Source: Anaerolineales bacterium
GTDB lineage: Bacteria > Chloroflexota > Anaerolineae > Anaerolineales > UBA6663
Direction: 5' to 3'
DNA: 34,115 nt
Assembly: GCA_020845955.1 (NCBI GenBank)
Contig: JADLEU010000133.1
Location: 1 to 34,115 of the forward strand
Below the pieces are notes generated by a model that ran no database searches, had not been told where the DNA came from, and saw only the letters and a list, made by a program, of their open reading frames with translations. Positions 16,165 through 23,955 of this stretch are shown piece after piece. The position numbers were made by a program, and so were the translations under genes. The number at the start of each line of letters is the position of its first letter. Positions within the stretch are counted from its first letter, which is position 1.

Positions 16165-17316
16165 CTAGCCCGCGAAGCGCAGCGCCTCGCCGCCGCGCTC
16201 CACCTGGCGCAGCGCGAGCAGCGCATCGAGGAAGAACTTGGCGGCCCAGTTCGGATACTTGAGCCGCTCGTACCGCCCGTAGAGCGGGCTGGATCCGGCG
16301 ATGGCGCCGCGGATGCCGGCGTTGCCGCTGGTGAGGTTCTGCCGGGCCGCGACAAAAGCAATGGCCCGCCGGGCGCCCCGCAGATAGCGTTCCGACCCGT
16401 CACGCTGAAAGAAGACCAGCCACAGCCGCGCCAGCTGGCAATTCCCGGTGAGGCAGCTAGAGCGGCTCTGCGCACGCCAGCCAGGACCGAACGTGCCGGC
16501 CAGCCGGCCATCCGGTTTCTGCCGGTCGAGCAGCGCGTCGACCGTCCGCTGCGCCGCGGCCACGTAGCGCCGCTCACCCAGCAAACGTCCGCTCTCCAGT
16601 AGGCCCTCGGCGACATAAGCCAGTGTGTGCGTGAAGGGCGCCTCACGGGGCCTGAAGGCACACTGCTGGAACCAGCCGTCCGGCGTTTGCTCGCCCAGCG
16701 CCCACTCGAGATTAGCAACAGCCGCATCGCGATGAGCAGCCAGGCCCGTGCGCCGCCAAAGCTCCAGCAGCGCCCAGGCCACACGCGTGTCGATGACCTT
16801 GGTCACACCGAGATACTGGTGCGCTTTCCAGGCCCCTGAACCATCTTGAACGGAGGCCAGCCAATCGCCGGCGAGAGCGGCCATGCTCAAGTACCGCGGG
16901 TCCTGGCGGGCCTCGTGCGCCGCCAGCCAGCCGAAGATGACCTGGCCAGTGTCGAAGACGATGGGGGCGGCGCGCTGGTTCACCCAGTGGCCGACCGCGG
17001 CCTCAGGGCTCGCGGCAGCCACGAGGTCATCTGCCAGGCCAAGGGCCAGTGTTTCCAGGTCGGGCAGGCCAACAACCGAGGCGGCATTCAGCAGCGTGGG
17101 GATTGTGTACCCGGTCGTCTCGGGGTACCAGGGCGCCCAACGGCGGCGCACCAGGTCGTATCCCTTGGAGATGCCGGTTCCGCCCGCCGCGCGGTGGGCG
17201 CTGCGTATCCACTCGATCGCCGCCAGCAGGTGCGTTCGGTATCGCTCTGGATCAAAGGCCGAATCGTGCGCGCCGTTCGCGTGCACCGCGGCACGCGGGC
17301 GGGGTGTCTCTACCAT
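16165..17316 (-). CDS. Cytoplasmic alpha/alpha-barrel protein, putative glycan-modifying enzyme (paralogue 2)
   Basis: This 383-residue protein is the paralogue of the 9789-11030 product. The start is an ATG with GAGAGG upstream. Shared blocks in the same order are YPETTGY (64-70), VFDTGQ (120-125), PDGWF (212-216), THTLAY (229-234), SCLTG (287-291), YGRYE (346-350) and NWAAKFF (356-362). Between the blocks the two proteins differ widely, so they are old duplicates, probably with different substrates. There is no signal peptide or membrane helix. The helical repeats fit a six-hairpin or prenyltransferase-like toroid. It sits between the GT39 and membrane GT2 genes. Function not assigned; a lyase-like, epimerase-like or glycosidase-like action on a cytoplasmic glycan intermediate is inferred from fold type and context only. 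Confidence 0.8.
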   Translation of the reverse strand: MVETPRPRAAVHANGAHDSAFDPERYRTHLLAAIEWIRSAHRAAGGTGISKGYDLVRRRWAPWYPETTGYTIPTLLNAASVVGLPDLETLALGLADDLVAAASPEAAVGHWVNQRAAPIVFDTGQVIFGWLAAHEARQDPRYLSMAALAGDWLASVQDGSGAWKAHQYLGVTKVIDTRVAWALLELWRRTGLAAHRDAAVANLEWALGEQTPDGWFQQCAFRPREAPFTHTLAYVAEGLLESGRLLGERRYVAAAQRTVDALLDRQKPDGRLAGTFGPGWRAQSRSSCLTGNCQLARLWLVFFQRDGSERYLRGARRAIAFVAARQNLTSGNAGIRGAIAGSSPLYGRYERLKYPNWAAKFFLDALLALRQVERGGEALRFAG

Positions 17317-17343
17317 GCAGCCTCTCGTCTTCGTGCGTGTTGA

Positions 17344-17387
17344 GCAGCCAGGTCGCCAGCACAGGCCGGGCGCTGGCGCGCGGCTGC
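17344..17387 (-). other. Two-tier intercistronic hairpin between GT39 and barrel-protein genes
   Basis: Read on the plus strand, GCAGCC (17344-17349) pairs with GGCTGC (17382-17387), and CGCCAGC (17354-17360) pairs with GCTGGCG (17372-17378) around an 11-base loop. Four unpaired bases on one side and three on the other separate the tiers. On the transcribed minus strand it follows the GT39 stop at once and precedes the barrel-gene ribosome site. No T-run follows, so it is more likely an mRNA-stabilising or processing element than a strong terminator. Confidence 0.5.
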
Positions 17388-17391
17388 CAGT

Positions 17392-19011
17392 CTACGGCCT
17401 TGAGGCGAGCGCGTAAAGGGTACCGTCGGCGGTCCGCGCCGTTACCTGCAGCGCCAGCGTCTCGACCAGCTCGGCCTCGCTCGGGCCGGAGCTGCTGCGC
17501 ACGCCGGCAAAATAGACGACGAACCCGCCTTCGCCGAGCCTGCGTCGCATCTCGGCCAACTCCGCCGCATAGTCGCCATTCATCGTTTGGCTGACGGGGC
17601 TGAACTGCCGCGGTATCTGATAGGCGCCGCGACCAGTGTGCAGGTAGATCGCCTCGGGCGCATTAGAATACAGCACGCTGCCCTCCGGCAACGCTTGGAC
17701 TTTCATTAAGCTTGGCGATGCCTGCCAGGCCCGGCGATTGAAGCCGATCCCCTGCTCGTAGCCCGCGGCCAGCCAGCCCGCGCTGCGCACGGCCGACAGC
17801 GCCACAAAGGCCGCTGCCAGCGCCAGCAGGCCGGCCGCTGGCCAGCGGGCGCGCCTAGCGCTCGGCCAGGCGGCGCCGGCCAGCCACGCTGCCACGACCG
17901 CGCCGGCCGGGTACAGCGGGGACAGAATACGGTCGTCAAGCGGCGTGTTCGCATCAACCAACGAGATTGAGCCGGCAAGGAAAATCACGTAGACCACGCT
18001 GAAGAGTATCAGCTGCCAGATAAGGGCCGGCCAGGCGGCCAGCGCCGCACCCGGCCAGTTGCCGCGCACAGCGGCCCCCGCCTGGCGCCGATGCCAGGCC
18101 GCAATGGCCGCAATTCCCCCAACCAGCGCCAGTGGCACCCCCAGTTTAGCCGCCGTGCTGGCCTCCAGCGGGAGCAGCAGCCAGCCCGCCAGCGTATCCA
18201 GCGCCTGGCGCGCATGGCCCAGCCCGATCGGATGAAAGACGAGTTGGCGGCTGGTGGCCGACCCCGCCAGCGCCAGGTTGCGCGCCGACCAGGCCAGCAG
18301 TGGGGCCATGCTGACCGCGCCCAGCACCAGCCCCGCGGCCAACCGCGCCCGCCGCGGCCGGCCGGGCAGCGCCACCAGCGCCAAAACCCCCGCGGCCACG
18401 AAGGCCACGCCCGCGTAGCGCGTCAGTGTAACCAGGCCCAGGAGCGCCCCCGCGGCCAGCAGCGCCGGCCAGCGCCCTTGTTCCTGATAGACGGCCAGCA
18501 GCAGCAGCCCCGAGAAGCCCAGAAGCAAAAACAGGGGCTCGCTCCAGGCCATGCTGTGCAGGCTGACCATTGTTGGCGCGACCAGCAGCAGCCCCGCCCC
18601 GGCCAGCGGCGCCCAGCCGGCTGTCGAGCGGGTATTGGCAACCATCACCGCCGCCAGCAACACATTCGCGCCAAATAGGACCGCGGCCAGCCAGCGCGCC
18701 GCCGCGGCCGGACCGCCTACCGATTGGCCCAAACCGGCCAACAAGATCGGATACAGAGGCGGAAAGTGCGTCAGCGGGCCGTCCAACTGGCCGCCAAAGG
18801 GCACCGTCAGGCCCCGGCCCGACAGCAGGTTCTGGGCCGCGCCGATGTAGACCGCCGAATCGGGCGAAGCGCCGACGCCCCACCGGGTGCCTACCAAGAG
18901 CACCGCAGCACCTAGCAGTGCCACCAGACATACCAGCACCCAATGGGGCTGCCCAGCTAGGGTTCTTGATCCCGAGAACTGCCCGCGCGTCAAGGTGAGT
19001 TTATCAGCCAA
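17392..19011 (-). CDS. GT39/PMT-type membrane glycosyltransferase
   Basis: This is a 539-residue polytopic membrane protein with about ten to twelve helices, then a C-terminal soluble part of roughly 120 residues. After the first helix comes GVGASPDSAVYIGAAQNLL, whose Asp lies where PMT/ArnT-type enzymes keep the catalytic acid in the first outer loop. The LTHFPPLYPILLAGLG segment that follows is also typical. Such enzymes take sugar from a polyprenyl-phosphate donor and transfer it on the outer face of the membrane. No good ATG is present; a TTG at 19011 is used here, and it lies inside a small hairpin. The gene is separated by 155 bp from wzt. It may add a side sugar to the exported glycan or to a surface protein. 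Confidence 0.82.
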   Translation of the reverse strand: MADKLTLTRGQFSGSRTLAGQPHWVLVCLVALLGAAVLLVGTRWGVGASPDSAVYIGAAQNLLSGRGLTVPFGGQLDGPLTHFPPLYPILLAGLGQSVGGPAAAARWLAAVLFGANVLLAAVMVANTRSTAGWAPLAGAGLLLVAPTMVSLHSMAWSEPLFLLLGFSGLLLLAVYQEQGRWPALLAAGALLGLVTLTRYAGVAFVAAGVLALVALPGRPRRARLAAGLVLGAVSMAPLLAWSARNLALAGSATSRQLVFHPIGLGHARQALDTLAGWLLLPLEASTAAKLGVPLALVGGIAAIAAWHRRQAGAAVRGNWPGAALAAWPALIWQLILFSVVYVIFLAGSISLVDANTPLDDRILSPLYPAGAVVAAWLAGAAWPSARRARWPAAGLLALAAAFVALSAVRSAGWLAAGYEQGIGFNRRAWQASPSLMKVQALPEGSVLYSNAPEAIYLHTGRGAYQIPRQFSPVSQTMNGDYAAELAEMRRRLGEGGFVVYFAGVRSSSGPSEAELVETLALQVTARTADGTLYALASRP

Positions 19012-19026
19012 GGTCCGCAGGACCTT
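19010..19026 (-). promoter_or_regulatory. Hairpin over the GT39 start region
   Basis: AAGGTCC and GGACCTT form a perfect 7-bp inverted repeat around a 3-base loop. In the minus-strand mRNA this folds the TTG start and the AAGG that could act as its ribosome site into one stem. Such a structure could restrain translation of the GT39 gene until opened. This is seen in sequence; the regulatory role is inferred. Confidence 0.4.
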
Positions 19027-19034
19027 TCGGTGTC

Positions 19035-19058
19035 TGGCTCGCGGTCAGCACTGAGCCA
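19035..19058 (-). other. Second hairpin in the wzt-GT39 intergenic region
   Basis: TGGCTC (19035-19040) and GAGCCA (19053-19058) form a 6-bp stem with a 12-base loop, just upstream of the start-codon hairpin in the minus-strand transcript. It lies in the 155-bp gap after wzt. There is no T-run, so it is not a clear terminator. Confidence 0.35.
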
Positions 19059-19166
19059 CTACGCCTGGACGCTCGGCACGCTTGTCGGAATGGGCCATAC
19101 TTCGCGCTTGCGTCGATGGCGCGGAAACCATCCTGCCAGCCGATCTCGGCCACCGTAGGCGGCACA

Positions 19167-20444
19167 CTACACGTCACCGACACGTTGAGTTGTCCAATCC
19201 AGCAGCGGCCGCACAGCGCCTTGCTCTCGGCTATAACGAAAACCAGGCCGGGCGCCCGAATTGAGCACATCGAACGTCAGGGCTTCATCCAGTCGGAAGA
19301 TAACCTGGCCCGCGTTGCGCACAACCAAAAGTGTTAAGTGGTGTAAGCCTTCGTTGAGCAGGTTTGACGGCACGTAGCATACGCTTCGGTACAGTCCCGG
19401 CGGCAGCGGTTGGCTGTCGTTTTCCAGGCTCAGTTCGCTGGAGGCGGTTGTGAAGGCCACGGCTTGCTGCTCGGTCACGAAGCGCCAGCGAATGCCCAGA
19501 TGCGCGTCCGCCGACAGGCTCCAGTACTCCACTTCCACCGCCAGCGGCGTCTCCATCGTGATTGGATCGGCCGGCGTCCCGCCGCGCGGCCGGACGCTCA
19601 GCCGATGCAGCCGCACCTTGTCGTTCCCGGGCGCGGCCGATGGCTCGGGCCACATCTGCGCGGTGTTCGCGTGGCGCGCGGCCGACAAATACTCCGACAC
19701 CAGCTGGGCCGTTTCGCCGCAGCCAGCCATTCGCCCGTTGTGCAGCCAGATCGCCCTCTGGCATAGGCCCTGCACCGCCACCAGGTTGTGGCTCACAAAG
19801 ACCACCGTCCGTCCCTGCGTGGCCACATTGCCCATCTTGCCCAGGCACTTCTGCTGGAAAGCAGCGTCCCCCACCGCCAGCACCTCGTCCACCAGCAGGA
19901 CTTCCGGCTCCAGGTGAGCGGCCACGGCAAAGGCCAGCCGCACGTACATCCCGCTCGAATAGCGCTTCACGGGCGTGTCCAGAAACTTCTCCGTCTCCGC
20001 AAAGGCCACAATCTCATCGAACTTGCGCGCAATCTCTGTCCGCCGCATGCCCAGGACCGCCCCGCTCAGGTAGATGTTCTCGCGCCCCGTCAACTCCGGG
20101 TGAAAGCCCGTGCCGACCTCAAGCAGCGAGCCAACCCGCCCCGCAATGATCGCCCGGCCGCTGGTCGGCTCGGTGATGCGCGACAGGATCTTGAGCAGGG
20201 TGCTCTTGCCGGCCCCATTGCGGCCGATGACGCCAATGACCTCGCCTGGCCGCACCTCAAACGAAACACCCCGCAGCGCCCACAGGATCTCGTCCTCGGC
20301 TGGCGGTCGAAAAGTGCTGGCCAGGTAGCGAAAGGGCGCGGCCAGGCGGCCCAGCACCGCCTGGCCGCCGTTCGCGCTTTTTGGCGGAGCGCCAATCCGG
20401 TAGCGCTTGCTGAGGTCTTCGACGCGCAGGGCAAACCCGCTCAT
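19167..20444 (-). CDS. wzt: ABC polysaccharide exporter ATP-binding protein with C-terminal substrate domain
   Basis: The protein has about 425 residues from the ATG at 20444, which overlaps the wzm TGA in an ATGA junction. The longer open frame upstream is inside wzm. The ATPase domain shows the Walker A GRNGAGKST (74-82), signature YSSGMYVRL (162-170), Walker B VLLVDE (182-187) and switch His219 in VSHN. Residues from about 262 to the end form a beta-rich extra domain matching the Wzt C-terminal carbohydrate-binding module, as in exporters that recognise a capped non-reducing end (E. coli O8/O9a type). With Wzm it drives export of the lipid-linked glycan across the inner membrane. The extra domain implies that a terminal modification licenses export; candidates in this locus are sulfate, acyl or pyrrolyl groups (inference). 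Confidence 0.93.
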   Translation of the reverse strand: MSGFALRVEDLSKRYRIGAPPKSANGGQAVLGRLAAPFRYLASTFRPPAEDEILWALRGVSFEVRPGEVIGVIGRNGAGKSTLLKILSRITEPTSGRAIIAGRVGSLLEVGTGFHPELTGRENIYLSGAVLGMRRTEIARKFDEIVAFAETEKFLDTPVKRYSSGMYVRLAFAVAAHLEPEVLLVDEVLAVGDAAFQQKCLGKMGNVATQGRTVVFVSHNLVAVQGLCQRAIWLHNGRMAGCGETAQLVSEYLSAARHANTAQMWPEPSAAPGNDKVRLHRLSVRPRGGTPADPITMETPLAVEVEYWSLSADAHLGIRWRFVTEQQAVAFTTASSELSLENDSQPLPPGLYRSVCYVPSNLLNEGLHHLTLLVVRNAGQVIFRLDEALTFDVLNSGARPGFRYSREQGAVRPLLDWTTQRVGDV

Positions 20445-21274
20445 ATAATATCCACCACCGTGCGCTCTGTGCGGCGGAACACGTACGCGCCCGACACGAT
20501 GCCCACCAGCACGAGGCCCGCCGCCAGCGCGAACGCCGCGCCCGGGGCCTCGCCGCTGCCCAGTAGGGCCCAGCGGAAACCCTGGATCACGCCGCTCATG
20601 GGGTTGAGGGCGTACACGAAACTCAGCGATGGGGGCACAATACTGGCCGAGTAGATGACGGGCGACATATACATGAGGGCCTGCAGCAGGAAGTTCACCG
20701 CAAACGTCACGTCGCGGTACTTCACCGACAGGGTGGCCAGCCACAGCCCCGCCGCCAGCGCAAAGCCCAGGGCCACCAGCATGAACAGTGGCAGCCAGAG
20801 CATCTCCCAGCGCAGCGGCATGCGGTACAGCAGCAGCGTCGTAAAGAACACCACGAACGCCGCTGCCAGGTCGACCAGTCCCGAGGCCGCGCCGGCCAGC
20901 GGGATCACCAGCCGCGGAAAGTACACCTTGGAGATCAGGTGCATATTGTCAACCAGACTGCGCGATCCGCGCAGCACCGCGTTGGAAAAGAAGCCCCACG
21001 GCAGCAGGGCCGCCAGCGAGAACAGGGGGTAAGGGACGTCGTCGGACTTTACGCCCACCAGCCGCCCAAATACGAAAGTCAGCAGCAGCATATTCAGGAC
21101 CGGGCGCAGAAACAGCCAGGAGAGGCCCAACGCCGTCTGGCGGTAAACGCCTTGAGTTTCGCGGGCCACCAGGTACACCAACAGCTCGCGGTATTCCCAG
21201 ACATCCTTCAAGCCTAGGGAAGCCCAACCGCGCGACGGCTCGATGACCACCTGGTTGGCAGGCGCCGAGCTCAC
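20441..21274 (-). CDS. wzm: ABC polysaccharide exporter permease
   Basis: This is a membrane protein of about 277 residues with six hydrophobic segments, of the ABC-2 type. The N-terminal cytoplasmic part contains WEYRELLVYLVARE, and LGLSWLFLRPVLNMLLLTFVF follows, both typical of Wzm/TagG permeases. The first ATG in frame is at 21304 but has no ribosome site. A GTG at 21274 has a perfect AAAGGAG five bases upstream, so I place the start there. It forms the channel for the glycan with Wzt, encoded immediately downstream with a four-base overlap. Upstream by 61 bp is the BNR propeller gene in the same direction. Confidence 0.92.
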   Translation of the reverse strand: MSSAPANQVVIEPSRGWASLGLKDVWEYRELLVYLVARETQGVYRQTALGLSWLFLRPVLNMLLLTFVFGRLVGVKSDDVPYPLFSLAALLPWGFFSNAVLRGSRSLVDNMHLISKVYFPRLVIPLAGAASGLVDLAAAFVVFFTTLLLYRMPLRWEMLWLPLFMLVALGFALAAGLWLATLSVKYRDVTFAVNFLLQALMYMSPVIYSASIVPPSLSFVYALNPMSGVIQGFRWALLGSGEAPGAAFALAAGLVLVGIVSGAYVFRRTERTVVDII

Positions 21275-21279
21275 TGATA

Positions 21280-21286
21280 CTCCTTT
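21280..21286 (-). promoter_or_regulatory. Ribosome binding site that fixes the wzm start
   Basis: Read on the minus strand this is AAAGGAG, five bases before the GTG at 21274. It lies within the coding frame of the alternative ATG at 21304, so it argues for the GTG start. Confidence 0.65.
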
Positions 21287-21335
21287 AGTGGTGATGCTGG
21301 TCATTCAAAATACCGTGCCTTACTCATTCAAATGC

Positions 21336-22847
21336 CTATTTCCGCTTGGGCGTGCCAGCAAGGTAGGGCCGGCCGCTCTCATCCCGGCTGCGACGCAGCT
21401 GTTGGACGGCGAGCACGGCCAGGATGATTATAACGACTGGCACGACCGCCAGGTATACGTTGGTTCCTGGATTGGCTGCCTTGCCCGTCGTGCTGCCGCC
21501 GTTCACTTCTCCCACAACGCGCGTTGGCGCCGGGCTCGCCATGATCGCGGTGGGAGTGGCGGTTGCCAGGGCTGGCCATGCGGTGGGCTGCGCCAACGGC
21601 ACCACCGGCAGCTCGGGAGCATCCAGATGCAGATAGGCGTACCAGGCGCCGGTTAGATATTCGTTGTTGACGTTGTGCGCCCAGGTGGCCAGCAGCACGT
21701 TTCCCTGGCTCACGACCGCCCGCGGACAGCAGGGTCCGAAATCTGGCCTGCCAGGTCCTGAGATGATAGGCTCGAGAGGTGTCCAGACACCGTCGACCAG
21801 CTTGCTGTACCACATGCCATAGGTCTCCGGGCTCGGAAGGCGGTTACCGAGCACCATGTGGACCACGTTGCTGCTGTCCTTGACCAGGGCCGTGTATTCG
21901 TAGCCGCCCACATAAGGGAACGGGCGCACTGGCTCGCTCCAGGTCTCGCCGCCGTCGGCCGACTGCCGCACCCAGCGCGTGGCCGGATAGCTGTCCTGGT
22001 AGGCCACAATCAAGCGATCGTCGACCGAGATGATCGATCCCCAGCCCATGTTCTCCAGATCGGTTTCGCGCCCCGCCAGCAAGATCGGCTGGCTCCAGGC
22101 TGCCAGATCCGCGCTCAAACGCGCGTACAGGATCTCTTCTCCCTGGCCTCCCTCGTTCGCCACGTGCCAGACCGCGTGTACGCGCCCTTGCGTATCGCCC
22201 GTTAGCCAAAACGCAACCGGGGTGAGCCCGGGCGTGTCGGCCAGATCAACGGTGACCGGCCTCGACCAGGTCTGCCCACTGTCGGCCGAGTGGACTGCAT
22301 ACACACCCACGCCTTGGCCAAGGCCGGTGTACACGGCGACCAGCCGGCCAGGCCCAGCCGCGACCAGGGCGCCGGCGACGAGCGGCCCGGCGCTAGGCGC
22401 AATCTGCGCTGGCTCAGACCAGGCCGCCGCGCTGCCGGCGTTCGCCGCATACGCCCAGGTGTAGTAGATATTGCCTTGCGTTTCCTCGCCGCTGTAGAAG
22501 ATCATGTGAAAGCGCCCGCTGTCATCGAGCTGCACCCCCATCATGCCGGCCAGCCCTTCCCCAAAGAGCAGAATGTCAACGGGCGCCGACCAATCCCCGC
22601 TCACTGCTGACCAGCGGCGATAGACGATCACGTTCCCCCCGGCCGCCTTCTCCGCGTCAAAGGCGTGCACGGTGTGATTTTGGTCAGCCACCAGCGTGGG
22701 CGCTTTCAACAAGTTATAGTAGGCCGGAATGCGTCTGGGGCTCGACCAGGTCGTCGCCCCCTGCGCGCGGGCCAGGGGGCCGGGGATGACCAGAGCGGGC
22801 AAACTCAACACAAGTATCAGCCATAATCGCGTAATCCCGGTTCGCAT
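21336..22847 (-). CDS. Exported BNR/sialidase-like beta-propeller, C-terminally membrane anchored
   Basis: The 503-residue protein has a signal peptide (about 1-29, ending ARAQG), a beta-propeller of roughly 30-410, a Pro/Thr/Ala linker (about 412-445), one membrane helix (463-482) and a basic tail. Two clear Asp-boxes are SADSGQTW (187-194) and SADGGETW (296-303), with weaker WSxP repeats between. An RRIP at 38-41 recalls the RIP motif that starts sialidases, but I cannot confirm the remaining catalytic residues. The propeller therefore faces outside, tethered to the membrane. It may bind or trim the exported glycan. It is the first gene of the exporter run, 61 bp ahead of wzm, and shares its upstream region with a divergent lipoprotein gene. 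Confidence 0.85.
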   Translation of the reverse strand: MRTGITRLWLILVLSLPALVIPGPLARAQGATTWSSPRRIPAYYNLLKAPTLVADQNHTVHAFDAEKAAGGNVIVYRRWSAVSGDWSAPVDILLFGEGLAGMMGVQLDDSGRFHMIFYSGEETQGNIYYTWAYAANAGSAAAWSEPAQIAPSAGPLVAGALVAAGPGRLVAVYTGLGQGVGVYAVHSADSGQTWSRPVTVDLADTPGLTPVAFWLTGDTQGRVHAVWHVANEGGQGEEILYARLSADLAAWSQPILLAGRETDLENMGWGSIISVDDRLIVAYQDSYPATRWVRQSADGGETWSEPVRPFPYVGGYEYTALVKDSSNVVHMVLGNRLPSPETYGMWYSKLVDGVWTPLEPIISGPGRPDFGPCCPRAVVSQGNVLLATWAHNVNNEYLTGAWYAYLHLDAPELPVVPLAQPTAWPALATATPTAIMASPAPTRVVGEVNGGSTTGKAANPGTNVYLAVVPVVIIILAVLAVQQLRRSRDESGRPYLAGTPKRK

Positions 22848-22861
22848 GGCGCCAATCCTAC

Positions 22862-22890
22862 GCTCAAGTACGGTAACTGTGCGCTATAAT
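22862..22890 (+). promoter_or_regulatory. Candidate promoter in the divergent BNR/lipoprotein region
   Basis: A perfect TATAAT lies at 22885-22890 in the 101-bp gap between divergent genes, about 60 bases before the lipoprotein ATG at 22949. A good -35 box is not visible 16-18 bases upstream. The opposite strand reads ATTATA at the same place and could serve the BNR gene. The lipoprotein ribosome site GGTGGAGG ends eight bases before its ATG. Confidence 0.45.
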
Positions 22891-22948
22891 GCCCGCAGCC
22901 GCCAGTTGGGACGTTGAAGGATGCTGGGTTGTGGTGGAGGCCTGACAC

Positions 22949-23950
22949 ATGCGCAGCCGGTTTCTCTGGATAGTGGTCCTGTCGCTTGTGCTGGCAGCGT
23001 GTGGTGGCACGACCAGATCGAGCCCGCCAGCCCAAACCTCACAATCGCCCACCGCGCTTGCCTCCAGCCCAACACCGGCCTCGCCGCCCTCGCCAACTGG
23101 CGCCCGGCCCTCGCCCACCCGGCCGAGCGCCACCACCCCGCCTCCGACTCGCACCAACCTTCCGCCGTCCGCCACCGCCGTCGACACTGCCACACCCCGA
23201 CCAGAGGCCAGCGACGCCATTATCATCGATCAAGCGGCCGTGGCGGCCTTCGACCAATTGCCTGATGAGTGGATTGCGGCAGCAGCCCAGATCCGCTATT
23301 TGCACCGCGCCTCGTCGATCGGCTTCATCATCAACCAGATGCTCGATTGCCTGCAGGGCGACACGGGCGCCCGGCGCCCCAACTACTGCGGCGAAGTGGT
23401 AGACACGAAATACGACCGGAGCAACTGGGATTTCCAGGAACGTCCCAATCCAGGCTGGATCGCAAAAGTCGAAGACTTCATCGACCAGACCAATCTGCAG
23501 CACGACAGCTTCGACGCCTTCGGTTTCCTGGTTGATTACGTCGATGGCCAGGATGGCATAGGCTACCCCGTCATCTCAGACCCCGACAACTTTCGGACCC
23601 GTTACGTCGAGCCGCTGGAGGCGCTGGAAGCCGCCTACCCCGACAAGACCTTTGTGTGGTGGACCATGTCGCTGGCCCGCACGGGCTTTGAGAATGAGCA
23701 GGAGTTCAACGAAATCCTGCGCGCGTATGCCCGGTCGCATGGCAAGATCCTGTTTGATATTGCCGCGATCGAGTCGCACAGCCCTGAGGGGGTCAAAACG
23801 GTCGATGCCAACGGTCGTGAGGTGATGTACCCCAGATACACCGACGAGGACGTCGCCGGCCATCCGAACACTGAAGGCAGCCAGCGGCTGGCCAAGGCCG
23901 TGTGGGTCTTAATGGCCACGCTCGCCGGCTGGCCCGGGGCAGCCCCGTAG
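22949..23950 (+). CDS. SGNH-hydrolase-like lipoprotein (paralogue A)
   Basis: The 333-residue protein starts with a lipoprotein signal, with LAAC at 15-18 making Cys18 the lipidated residue. A Pro/Ser/Thr-rich spacer (about 22-86) precedes a globular domain. That domain is paralogous to the product of 25218-26249. Shared features are a probable nucleophile Ser123 in SSIGFIINQMLDCL, Cys134 and Cys147 as a likely disulfide, TMSLARTGF (239-247), HGKILFDIA (264-272), and a C-terminal AGHPNTEGSQRLAKAVWVL with His305. The order Ser, Gly, then late His with nearby acids fits the SGNH/GDSL esterase fold. Residue 126, Phe, replaces a Gly of the paralogue, and a block III Asn is not obvious, so activity is uncertain. 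It may remove acyl groups from the surface glycan. Only 5 bp separate its stop from the convergent sulfotransferase stop. Confidence 0.8.
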   Translation: MRSRFLWIVVLSLVLAACGGTTRSSPPAQTSQSPTALASSPTPASPPSPTGARPSPTRPSATTPPPTRTNLPPSATAVDTATPRPEASDAIIIDQAAVAAFDQLPDEWIAAAAQIRYLHRASSIGFIINQMLDCLQGDTGARRPNYCGEVVDTKYDRSNWDFQERPNPGWIAKVEDFIDQTNLQHDSFDAFGFLVDYVDGQDGIGYPVISDPDNFRTRYVEPLEALEAAYPDKTFVWWTMSLARTGFENEQEFNEILRAYARSHGKILFDIAAIESHSPEGVKTVDANGREVMYPRYTDEDVAGHPNTEGSQRLAKAVWVLMATLAGWPGAAP

Positions 23951-23955
23951 CCCTG

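Noticed and set aside
22949-23170. Tandem repeat or CRISPR-like array in the Pro/Thr-rich coding region
   Set aside because: The repetition is low-complexity codon use for a Pro/Ser/Thr linker, without constant repeats or spacers.
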